The notes beneath the pieces are model-generated. The model was not told where the DNA came from. It did no database searches and worked only from the letters and a program-made list of their open reading frames with translations. This document shows positions 1 through 5,571 of a stretch of 16,080 nt of DNA, piece after piece. Source of the DNA: an uncultured Collinsella sp. (lineage in GTDB: Bacteria > Actinomycetota > Coriobacteriia > Coriobacteriales > Coriobacteriaceae); NCBI GenBank assembly GCA_900541175.1, contig UQIT01000039.1, forward strand, positions 1-16,080. The letters run 5' to 3'. Both the position numbers and the translations under genes were made by a program. Position 1 is the stretch's first letter; each line of letters opens with the position of its first letter.

Positions 1-56
1 GCGGCCGCGGCGGCCCGCGCTGCATGAGCATGCCCTTCTGGCGCGAGGACCTCTAA
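1..56 (+). CDS. arcA: Arginine deiminase, C-terminal end (partial)
   Basis: The first complete codon starts at base 3 and the reading frame runs to the TAA at 54-56, giving GRGGPRCMSMPFWREDL. This matches the conserved end of arginine deiminases (GRGGPRCMSMP..RED), whose cysteine is the catalytic nucleophile that attacks the guanidinium carbon of arginine to yield citrulline and ammonia. Only 17 residues are visible, but the motif is very specific and the next gene is ornithine carbamoyltransferase, the following enzyme of the same pathway. The gene begins upstream of the window. The assignment is strong despite the short length. Confidence 0.9.
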   Translation, partial: GRGGPRCMSMPFWREDL

Positions 57-68
57 GTCTTTCCGTTT

Positions 69-116
69 CCGGTGCGGTCCCCCTACAACCGCACCGGCTT
101 CGCCCGTTAAACGGGC
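69..116 (+). promoter_or_regulatory. Two tandem stem-loops between arcA and argF
   Basis: A perfect 10-bp stem (69-78 with 88-97, loop 79-87) is followed by a second 6-bp stem (102-107 with 111-116, loop of 3). Neither is followed by a run of T, so they are not typical intrinsic terminators. Their place between two genes of one pathway suggests a processing or 3'-end stabilising structure that sets the arcA to argF message ratio. The function is inferred; the inverted repeats are directly visible. Confidence 0.6.
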
Positions 117-161
117 ACCACTAATACTTACGTAATTCATTTCTTCGAAAGGAATCAAACC

Positions 162-1157
162 ATGGGTGTTAACCTTTCCGGCCGTAGCTTCCTCAAGCTT
201 CTCGACCTCACCACCGAGGAGATCGAGTACCTGCTCAAGCTCTCCAAGAACTTCAAGGATATGAAGCGCGCTGGCGTTCCGCACCGCTATCTCGAGGGCA
301 AGAACATCGTTCTGCTCTTCCAGAAGACCTCTACTCGTACCCGCTGCGCCTTCGAGGTCGGCGGCATGGATCTGGGCATGGGCGTCACCTACCTCGATCC
401 GGGTTCGTCGCAGATGGGCAAGAAGGAGTCCATCGAGGACACTGCCCGCGTTCTCGGCCGCATGTATGACGGCATCGAGTTCCGTGGCTTTGCCCAGGAC
501 GACGTCGAGGAGCTCGCTGCTAAGTCCGGCGTGCCCGTGTGGAACGGCCTGACCACCGAGTGGCACCCCACCCAGATGCTCGCCGACATCCTGACCGTCC
601 AGGAGAACTTCAACTACGACATCAAGGGCAAGACCCTCGTCTTCATGGGCGACTGCAAGAACAATGTCGCTCGCTCCCTCATGGTCGTCTGCTCCAAGCT
701 CGGCATGAACTTCGTGGCCTGCGGCCCCGAGGAGTGCATGCCCGCTGACGACGTCATCGAGGCCTGCAAGCCCATCGCCGAGGCTAACGGCTGCACCATC
801 AAGCTGACCACCGACGTCAAGGACGGCGTCACCGGTGCCGACGTTATCTACACCGACGTGTGGGTCTCCATGGGCGAGCCCGACGAGGTCTGGGCCGAGC
901 GCATCGCTCAGCTCACCCCGTATCGTGTCACCTCCGAGGTCATGGCTATGGCCAACCCGGGTGCCATCTTCCTGCACTGCCTGCCCAGCTTCCACGACAC
1001 CAACACCACCATTGGCGCCGAGAAGTGCGAGCAGTTCGGCATCACCGAGCAGGAGGTCACCGACGAGGTCTTCGAGAGCCCCGCTTCCAAGGTCTTCGAC
1101 GAGGCCGAGAACCGCATGCACACCATCAAGGCTGTCATGTACGCCACGCTCAAGTAA
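162..1157 (+). CDS. argF: Ornithine carbamoyltransferase (catabolic context, ArcB role)
   Basis: This 331-residue protein has the usual length and all the family signatures: the carbamoyl-phosphate loop STRTR at residues 57-61, HPTQ at 135-138, the ornithine-binding DVWVSMG at 232-238, and HCLP at 272-275 with the reactive cysteine. It interconverts ornithine plus carbamoyl phosphate with citrulline plus phosphate in the cytoplasm. The start ATG is preceded by GAAAGGA at 147-153, 8 nt away, so the start is secure. It lies 105 nt downstream of arginine deiminase and upstream of a YfcC-type transporter, so the likely direction in vivo is catabolic (citrulline breakdown). The family itself serves both arginine synthesis and degradation, and sequence alone does not separate the two. 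It ends just before a strong terminator. Confidence 0.96.
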   Translation: MGVNLSGRSFLKLLDLTTEEIEYLLKLSKNFKDMKRAGVPHRYLEGKNIVLLFQKTSTRTRCAFEVGGMDLGMGVTYLDPGSSQMGKKESIEDTARVLGRMYDGIEFRGFAQDDVEELAAKSGVPVWNGLTTEWHPTQMLADILTVQENFNYDIKGKTLVFMGDCKNNVARSLMVVCSKLGMNFVACGPEECMPADDVIEACKPIAEANGCTIKLTTDVKDGVTGADVIYTDVWVSMGEPDEVWAERIAQLTPYRVTSEVMAMANPGAIFLHCLPSFHDTNTTIGAEKCEQFGITEQEVTDEVFESPASKVFDEAENRMHTIKAVMYATLK

Positions 1158-1172
1158 GAGCATCTAGCATCT

Positions 1173-1210
1173 CGCTCGGGGTGTATTGCTGCACACCCCG
1201 AGCGGTTTTA
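1173..1210 (+). terminator. Rho-independent terminator after argF
   Basis: A perfect 12-bp GC-rich stem (1173-1184 with 1193-1204, 8-nt loop) is followed by GTTTTA. It starts 16 nt after the argF stop. The T-run is short, so partial read-through into the transporter gene is plausible. Confidence 0.85.
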
Positions 1211-1220
1211 TCTGGTAATA

Positions 1221-1271
1221 ATCTCGCATCAAGCGGCAGGCACGGCACGGAAGAGCCGCTTCTGGCGAGAT
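1221..1271 (+). promoter_or_regulatory. Two-part stem-loop in the leader of the YfcC-type gene
   Basis: An outer 7-bp stem (ATCTCGC 1221-1227 with GCGAGAT 1265-1271) encloses a 3x3 internal loop, an inner 7-bp stem (AAGCGGC 1231-1237 with GCCGCTT 1255-1261) and a 17-nt apical loop. It sits between the argF terminator and the ribosome-binding site of the next gene. There is no T-run, so it is not a second terminator. A cis-acting RNA or mRNA-stability element is the likeliest reading. I do not recognise a known riboswitch class. Confidence 0.5.
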
Positions 1272-1304
1272 CAGTAAATGATTTATGAAGGGGGGATGAG
1301 AACT

Positions 1305-2783
1305 ATGACTGAGACCGCTAAGAAAAAGCGCGGTATGCCTTCATCGTTCACCATTCTTCTTGCTCTGCTGGCAATTGTCGCAGTGATTACCGTTATCGTC
1401 TCCGGCACGTCCGGCGGCGCGGTTACTGCCGCCCGTCTGAGCGATTTCTGCACCGCCCCGATTAAGGGCTTCGCTGACGCTCTGCCCGTCTGCCTCTTCG
1501 TTATGATCCTGGGCGGCTTCCTCGGTATGATGACCGAGACCGGCGCCCTGGACAACGGCATCGCCGTTCTGGTGCAGAAGCTTAAGGGCAACGAGATTAT
1601 GCTCATTCCCGTGCTGATGCTCATCTTCTCCCTCGGTGGTACCACCTATGGTATGTGCGAGGAGACCGTTCCCTTCTACGCCCTGCTCGCCGCTACCATG
1701 ATGGCCGCTGGCTTCGACCCCATGGTCGGTGCCGCTACCGTCCTGCTCGGCGCTGGCTGCGGCTGCCTGGGCTCCACGGTTAACCCGTTCGCCGTCGGCG
1801 CTGCCGTCGACGCTCTGACCGGCGTTGGCATTGAGGTCAACCAGTCCATCATCATCGGCCTCGGTGCCGTCCTGTGGATTGTCACTACCGCTATGTCCAT
1901 CTTCTTCGTGATGAGCTACGCCAAGAAGGTCAAGGCTGACAAGGGTTCCACCATCCTGTCGATGCAGGAGCTCAAGGACGCCGAAGAGGCTCACGGCAAG
2001 GCTGCTTCCGAGGTCCACAAGGAGGTCAAGCTCACCGGTCGTCAGAAGGGTGTTCTGATTGCCTTCGCCTTCACCTTCGTCGTCATGATCGTCGGCTTCA
2101 TTCCGCTGGCCGACCTCAACGAGGGCGTCGCTAACTTCTTCGACGCTGGCGCTGTCTACGACGCCGACGGTAACGCCGTCGTCCAGGGCTGGTCTGCCCT
2201 GATCACCGGCCTGCCCATTGGCCAGTGGTACTTCGACGAGGCTTCCACCTGGTTCTTCCTTATGGCCGTCCTGATCGGTATCATCGGTGGCCTGTCCGAG
2301 AAGCAGATCGTTAACACCTTTATCACCGGCGCTGCCGACATGATGTCCGTTGTTCTCGTCATCGCCCTCGCCCGTGGTATCTCCGTCCTCATGGCTAACA
2401 CCGGCCTCGACGTCTTCGTCCTCGACGCTGCCGCCAATGCTCTGGCTGGCCTGTCCGGCGTGATCTTCGCTCCCATGAGCTTCCTGGTCTACTTCGGCCT
2501 GTCCTTCCTGATCCCCTCGACCTCCGGTATGGCCACCGTCTCCATGCCCATCATGGGACCGTTGGCTGTTAAGCTCGGCTTCTCGCCTGAGGTCATGGTC
2601 ATGATCTTCTCCGCCGCCATCGGTGTCGTGAACCTGTTCACCCCGACCTCCGGCGCCATCATGGGCGGTCTCGCCCTGGCCAAGATCGAGTGGACGACCT
2701 GGCTCAAGTTTGCCCTTAAGCTCATCGTCGCGCTCTCTGTCGTCTGCGCCATCATCCTGACCGTCGCCTGCGTGTTGATCTAA
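1305..2783 (+). CDS. YfcC/ArcD-type basic amino acid antiporter (probable arginine/ornithine exchanger)
   Basis: This 492-residue, very hydrophobic multi-pass membrane protein belongs to the YfcC (COG1288, DcuC-like) family. Visible motifs are GMCEETVPFY at residues 116-125, GSTVNPFA at 156-163, PSTSG near 404-408 and TPTSG at 446-450. The paired TSG motifs in the two halves are typical of hairpin-loop transporters. A hydrophilic cytoplasmic loop lies around residues 205-250. Of three in-frame ATGs (1278, 1296, 1305), the one at 1305 is chosen because AAGGGGGG at 1288-1295 is 9 nt upstream of it and overlaps or abuts the others. YfcC-family proteins serve as ArcD in several arginine deiminase operons, so arginine/ornithine exchange is inferred from family and neighbours. 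Other basic or dicarboxylic substrates are possible. Confidence 0.88.
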   Translation: MTETAKKKRGMPSSFTILLALLAIVAVITVIVSGTSGGAVTAARLSDFCTAPIKGFADALPVCLFVMILGGFLGMMTETGALDNGIAVLVQKLKGNEIMLIPVLMLIFSLGGTTYGMCEETVPFYALLAATMMAAGFDPMVGAATVLLGAGCGCLGSTVNPFAVGAAVDALTGVGIEVNQSIIIGLGAVLWIVTTAMSIFFVMSYAKKVKADKGSTILSMQELKDAEEAHGKAASEVHKEVKLTGRQKGVLIAFAFTFVVMIVGFIPLADLNEGVANFFDAGAVYDADGNAVVQGWSALITGLPIGQWYFDEASTWFFLMAVLIGIIGGLSEKQIVNTFITGAADMMSVVLVIALARGISVLMANTGLDVFVLDAAANALAGLSGVIFAPMSFLVYFGLSFLIPSTSGMATVSMPIMGPLAVKLGFSPEVMVMIFSAAIGVVNLFTPTSGAIMGGLALAKIEWTTWLKFALKLIVALSVVCAIILTVACVLI

Positions 2784-2869
2784 GTACCCAACGGGTACCC
2801 CACGGAAACCTTGACGATCCTGTAGAGGATCACCTGGTCATCGTCTGTCCGGTGGGGTAAACCCACCGG
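2784..2869 (+). other. Structured 3' region after the transporter gene
   Basis: Directly after the stop codon come three small perfect hairpins: GTACCC/GGGTAC (2784-2798), GATCC/GGATC (2816-2831) and CCGGTGGG/CCCACCGG (2849-2869). None has a T-run. They lead into a true terminator at 2886. The gene-free stretch from 2784 to 3317 holds these hairpins, two terminators, one further hairpin, a long palindrome and a -10 box. No credible coding sequence is seen in it. Confidence 0.55.
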
Positions 2870-2885
2870 TAGACTCCTACCTTTA

Positions 2886-2924
2886 GCCCCCTTCCGTTCC
2901 GTGCGCGGGAGGGGGCGACTTTTT
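2886..2924 (+). terminator. Rho-independent terminator of the arc cluster
   Basis: An 11-bp stem with one G-T pair (2886-2896 with 2906-2916) is followed by GAC and then five T (2920-2924). The stem is GC-rich and the loop is 9 nt. It probably ends the message of the YfcC-type transporter. Confidence 0.85.
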
Positions 2925-2952
2925 GTTCCGCGGTTTTACCAAACCGCGGAAC
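2925..2952. repeat. Perfect 12-bp hairpin abutting the terminator
   Basis: GTTCCGCGGTTT (2925-2936) is exactly complementary to 2941-2952, with a 4-nt loop TACC. It starts at the base after the T-run of the preceding terminator. There is no T-run on either side in the right orientation, so it is not itself a clear terminator. It may block 3' exonucleases or be an independent DNA palindrome. Confidence 0.6.
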
Positions 2953-2994
2953 CGGTCGACGCTACGCGCCGTCCAGAACGACAATTTGTCATTC

Positions 2995-3036
2995 AAAAGG
3001 CAAGGCATGACCAAAAGGTCTATGCCTCGCCTTTTT
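2995..3036. terminator. Second, probably bidirectional, terminator
   Basis: The arms 2995-3012 and 3017-3036 pair (AAAAGGC-A-AGGCAT-GACC against GGTC-T-ATGCCT-C-GCCTTTT) with single mismatches and an AAAA loop. The right arm ends in TTTTT (3032-3036) and the left arm begins with AAAA, so the structure can stop transcription in both directions. It lies 70 nt beyond the first terminator. Confidence 0.85.
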
Positions 3037-3141
3037 CATGCCAACTTGTACGTCCTGGACGTCGCTCGCTGACTTATGCTCAACCTGCGGCGCTGCCATT
3101 ATTGATGCAAAGGGGTCAGGTTAGTTTGCGCCAAAAAGGGG

Positions 3142-3210
3142 AAGTTGCGGTGGAATAGTTCCTGTTTGGCCGTCTTGAGGGGTTAAACGGGAACTATTTC
3201 ACCGCAACTT
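3142..3210. repeat. Long imperfect palindrome (26-bp arms, 17-nt spacer)
   Basis: Bases 3142-3167 (starting AAGTTGCGGTGGAATAGTTC) pair with 3185-3210 at 24 of 26 positions, enclosing a 17-nt spacer. The total length is 69 nt. It is in non-coding DNA and has no T-run on the plus strand; on the minus strand the left arm is followed by CCCCTTTTT (complement of 3133-3141), so it could terminate minus-strand transcription. The size and form resemble REP/BIME or small MITE-like dispersed palindromes, but only one copy is in this window, so its repeat nature is inferred. Confidence 0.7.
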
Positions 3211-3272
3211 ATCGATGGCGTGTTTGGTTGGTGCCAGTTGATTGCTTGGGCGTTGGGGAGGGTCTGCTCCGT

Positions 3273-3278
3273 TATAAT
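3273..3278 (+). promoter_or_regulatory. -10 box (TATAAT) for the DUF1846 gene
   Basis: A perfect TATAAT lies 40 nt upstream of the chosen start codon at 3318. No good TTGACA-like -35 is found at 16-18 nt spacing, so the promoter may rely on an activator or on a weak -35. A small inverted repeat GGAG-N6-CTCC (3257-3270) occupies part of the would-be spacer. Confidence 0.5.
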
Positions 3279-3317
3279 CGCCTAGAACATTAAATGGAAA
3301 CGGGACGGGAGCCATAT

Positions 3318-4799
3318 ATGCGCCAGGGTTTCGACAACGCGAAGTATATCGAGCTGCAGGCTGCTCACATTAAGGAGCGCATCTCGCAGTTTGGTGGCAA
3401 GCTCTATTTGGAGTTTGGCGGTAAGCTGTTCGATGACTATCATGCGAGCCGCGTGCTGCCGGGTTTTGAACCGGACAGCAAGTTCCGCATGCTCAAGAGC
3501 ATCGCCGACGATGTCGAGGTTATCATCGCGATCAACGCGAACCACATCGAGAAAAACAAGGCTCGTGGTGACCTCGGCATTACCTATGACGAGGATGTGC
3601 TGCGCCTGGTTGACCTGTTCCGCGGCAACGGCTTTGCTGTCGCGGCTGTGGTCATCACCCAGTACGCCGGCCAGCCTGCTGCCGATGTGTTCCGCAACCG
3701 CCTGAACGCGCTCGGTATTCCCGCCAAGCTGCACTATCCCATCGAGGGGTATCCGCACGATGTCGATCTGATCGTGTCCGACGATGGCTACGGCAAGAAT
3801 GAGTTTGTCGAGACCACCCGACCGCTCGTCGTGGTCACTGCCCCCGGTCCTGGCTCGGGCAAGCTTGCCACCTGCCTGTCTCAGCTCTATCACGAGCACA
3901 AGCATGGCACGGCCGCCGGCTATGCCAAGTTCGAGACCTTCCCGGTCTGGAACCTTCCCCTCACGCATCCGGTCAACATCGCCTACGAGGCGGCCACGGC
4001 GGACCTCGACGATGCCAATATCATCGACTCCTTCCACCTTGAGGCCTATAACAAGACCACGGTCAACTACAACCGCGACGTCGAGGCCTTCCCGGTGGTC
4101 CGTGCTCTGATGGAAAAGATCCTGGGCAAGAGCCCCTACCAGAGTCCTACGGACATGGGCGTCAATATGGTCGGCTTTGCCATCACCGATGACGATGCCT
4201 GCCGCGACGCTTCCAAGATGGAGATCGTCCGCCGCTACTTTACCGCGGTCGAAAATGTGCGCCGTACCGGCGTGGGCGATGAGCAAGTCGACCGTCTCAA
4301 GATCATTATGAAGAAAGCCGGCATCGATAAGAACTACTCACCGGCGCGCTCGGCGGCCCTCACCAGGGAGCAGCTGACGGGTGGTCCCGTGGGTGCCATG
4401 GTTATGCCCGATGGCTCCGTGGTGACCGGCAAGACTTCCACGCGCCTGGGCGCTGCGAGCTCGCTCATCATGAATGCACTTAAGCATGTCTCGGGCGTCG
4501 ACCTTGAGCTCGAGGTCATTAGCGATGAAGCGATCGAGCCCATCAGCAAGCTCAAGACGCATTTCCTGGGCAGCAAAAACCCGCGCCTCCACACCGACGA
4601 GACGCTTATGGCGCTGTCGATCACCTCGGCCACGAGTGAGACGGCCGCTCGCGTCCTTTCGGGCCTGGAGCAGCTGCGCGGTTGCGATGCCTTCTTTAGC
4701 GTGATTATCTCGCCGACGGACGAGACGGTACTGCGCAAACTGGGTATCAACGTGTGCTGCGAGCCCAAGTTTGAGCGCCGCGGTTTCTTCCATCGCTAA
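3318..4799 (+). CDS. DUF1846 family protein, function unknown
   Basis: This 493-residue protein matches the DUF1846 (PF08903) family along its whole length. It has the usual opening (MRQGFDNAKYIELQ), KLYLEFGGKLFDDYHASRVLPGF, INANHIEKNKARGDLGITYD, and a central TAPGPGSGK at residues 174-182 followed by YAKFETFPVWNLPL. The upstream ATG at 3294 is in frame but lacks a ribosome-binding site. ATG 3318 has GGGAG at 3307-3311, 6 nt away, and matches the family's N-terminus. The glycine-rich loop resembles a nucleotide-binding P-loop, but no reaction is established for the family to my knowledge. No signal peptide or membrane segment is seen, so it should be cytoplasmic. It stands alone between its own -10 box and its own terminator. 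Confidence 0.92.
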   Translation: MRQGFDNAKYIELQAAHIKERISQFGGKLYLEFGGKLFDDYHASRVLPGFEPDSKFRMLKSIADDVEVIIAINANHIEKNKARGDLGITYDEDVLRLVDLFRGNGFAVAAVVITQYAGQPAADVFRNRLNALGIPAKLHYPIEGYPHDVDLIVSDDGYGKNEFVETTRPLVVVTAPGPGSGKLATCLSQLYHEHKHGTAAGYAKFETFPVWNLPLTHPVNIAYEAATADLDDANIIDSFHLEAYNKTTVNYNRDVEAFPVVRALMEKILGKSPYQSPTDMGVNMVGFAITDDDACRDASKMEIVRRYFTAVENVRRTGVGDEQVDRLKIIMKKAGIDKNYSPARSAALTREQLTGGPVGAMVMPDGSVVTGKTSTRLGAASSLIMNALKHVSGVDLELEVISDEAIEPISKLKTHFLGSKNPRLHTDETLMALSITSATSETAARVLSGLEQLRGCDAFFSVIISPTDETVLRKLGINVCCEPKFERRGFFHR

Positions 4800-4833
4800 G
4801 TTTGAAGCACCGCGGTAATTGCATTGCATTTTG

Positions 4834-4866
4834 GCCGTATCGGGTTAGCGCCCGGTACGGCTTTTT
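4834..4866 (+). terminator. Rho-independent terminator after the DUF1846 gene
   Basis: An 11-bp stem with one T-G pair (4834-4844 with 4851-4861) and a 6-nt loop is followed by TTTTT (4862-4866). It lies 35 nt after the stop codon. Confidence 0.92.
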
Positions 4867-4930
4867 GATCAATAAAGCGCCTATTTCGGCGAAAAATAGC
4901 TGTTTACCTGCCTAGAAACAATTTGAGCGG

Positions 4931-4938
4931 TATACAAT
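4931..4938 (+). promoter_or_regulatory. Possible -10 element (TATACAAT) upstream of the small regulator
   Basis: TATACAAT is a good -10 core, but no convincing -35 is found at standard spacing (TTTACC at 4903-4908 is too far away). Two small hairpins (4953-4968 and 4975-4994) follow in the roughly 110-nt leader. This is a weak call. Confidence 0.3.
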
Positions 4939-5055
4939 AACCGTAACTGTTTCATCCTTAGCGGGATGCCGCATGATGGATATTACCTGCCATCGTGAGG
5001 TGTGTCGGTCGCGCACGGCGCGTTAGATGCTCGTGCTCGGTTTGAGGAGGCTGCT

Positions 5056-5393
5056 ATGGCGGGCAAGGGTCGTGCGAGTGTCAACGATATGAAGCGTGTC
5101 GAGGTGCTGGTGTTGATGGAGATCGACCAGCAAACCGAAGACAATGGCGGGCCGTATGGTTTCTCGCGCAAAACGCTTGCCGAGCGCGTGGGGGTTTCGC
5201 CGTATCGTGCCGCGCCGCAATCGATCGCTTGGATTCCGAAGGCATGATTGATGTCGTCTCGCGTTATAGCGACGACGGCGGTCAGCTTGCAAATGGCATT
5301 TGCCTCACCGAACGTGGCGAGTGGTATCTTGAGGGCGTCCGTACCGGCATGCTCGTTCAAGAAATGCTTGAGGACGAGGTTGCTGATCGATAG
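5056..5393 (+). pseudogene. Small winged-helix-type regulator broken by a one-base frameshift
   Basis: The ATG at 5056 has an excellent ribosome-binding site, GAGGAGG at 5044-5050. The frame reads a helix-turn-helix-like segment (GFSRKTLAERVGVSPYRA) and then runs into a TGA at 5245-5247. The frame one base back continues the same protein from about 5211: RAAIDRLDSEGMIDVVSRYS, then GICLTERGEWYLEGVRTG, to a TAG at 5391-5393. Adding one base near 5209-5213 gives a coherent protein of about 112 residues with the order recognition helix, then wing, then C-terminal helix. The simplest explanation is loss of one C from a CCC run. No slippery heptamer supports programmed frameshifting. A sequencing error cannot be excluded. 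The DNA-binding fold is inferred from the pattern; the regulated target is unknown. Confidence 0.75.
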
Positions 5394-5417
5394 CAGCATG
5401 TAACCCTTGCCATAGCG

Positions 5418-5446
5418 ACGCCGCCTGGGAAACCGGGCGGCGTTTT
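5418..5446 (+). terminator. Rho-independent terminator before pyrG
   Basis: An 8-bp stem, ACGCCGCC (5418-5425) with GGCGGCGT (5436-5443), is followed by further T (TTTT in total at 5443-5446, then GTTT). It separates the small regulator from pyrG. Confidence 0.85.
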
Positions 5447-5484
5447 GTTTCAAGATTGAGAAATGCAATCGCACGCGAGAAAAA

Positions 5485-5513
5485 TTGCGAACGGTCCGCG
5501 GCGCGAGTATTAC
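5485..5513 (+). promoter_or_regulatory. Probable pyrG promoter
   Basis: TTGCGA (5485-5490) and TATTAC (5508-5513) are separated by 17 nt. An overlapping TACAAT at 5511-5516 gives a better -10 but a 20-nt spacer. Transcription would start near 5520, about 50 nt upstream of the pyrG ATG. Its position after a terminator fits an independent promoter. Confidence 0.5.
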
Positions 5514-5530
5514 AATGAAGACCCGTAAGA

Positions 5531-5539
5531 TGTGGATAA
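5531..5539 (-). promoter_or_regulatory. Perfect DnaA-box sequence in the pyrG leader
   Basis: The plus strand reads TGTGGATAA, so the minus strand is TTATCCACA, the consensus high-affinity DnaA box. It lies in the loop of a weak leader hairpin (CCCGTA 5522-5527 with TACGGG 5548-5553), just downstream of the inferred transcription start. One 9-mer can occur by chance in a window of this size (roughly one in eight), so a binding role is inferred only. Confidence 0.4.
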
Positions 5540-5571
5540 ACAACTTCTACGGGAAGCGCAGGTAACTCAAT

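Noticed and set aside
1278..1304. Earlier ATG starts (1278, 1296) for the transporter
   Set aside because: The AAGGGGGG ribosome-binding site at 1288-1295 lies within or directly against these starts. Only ATG 1305 has correct spacing.
2901..3158. An 85-codon plus-strand open frame in the gap after the transporter gene
   Set aside because: It runs through one terminator stem, a perfect hairpin, a second terminator and into the long palindrome. It has no ribosome-binding site and no recognisable protein.
3282..4286. A 334-codon minus-strand open frame opposite the DUF1846 gene
   Set aside because: Same antisense artefact; the plus-strand frame has full-length family conservation.
5205..5215. 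Programmed -1 frameshift in the small regulator
   Set aside because: No X-XXY-YYZ slippery heptamer is present at the junction and no stimulatory hairpin is obvious. A deleted C explains the break more simply.
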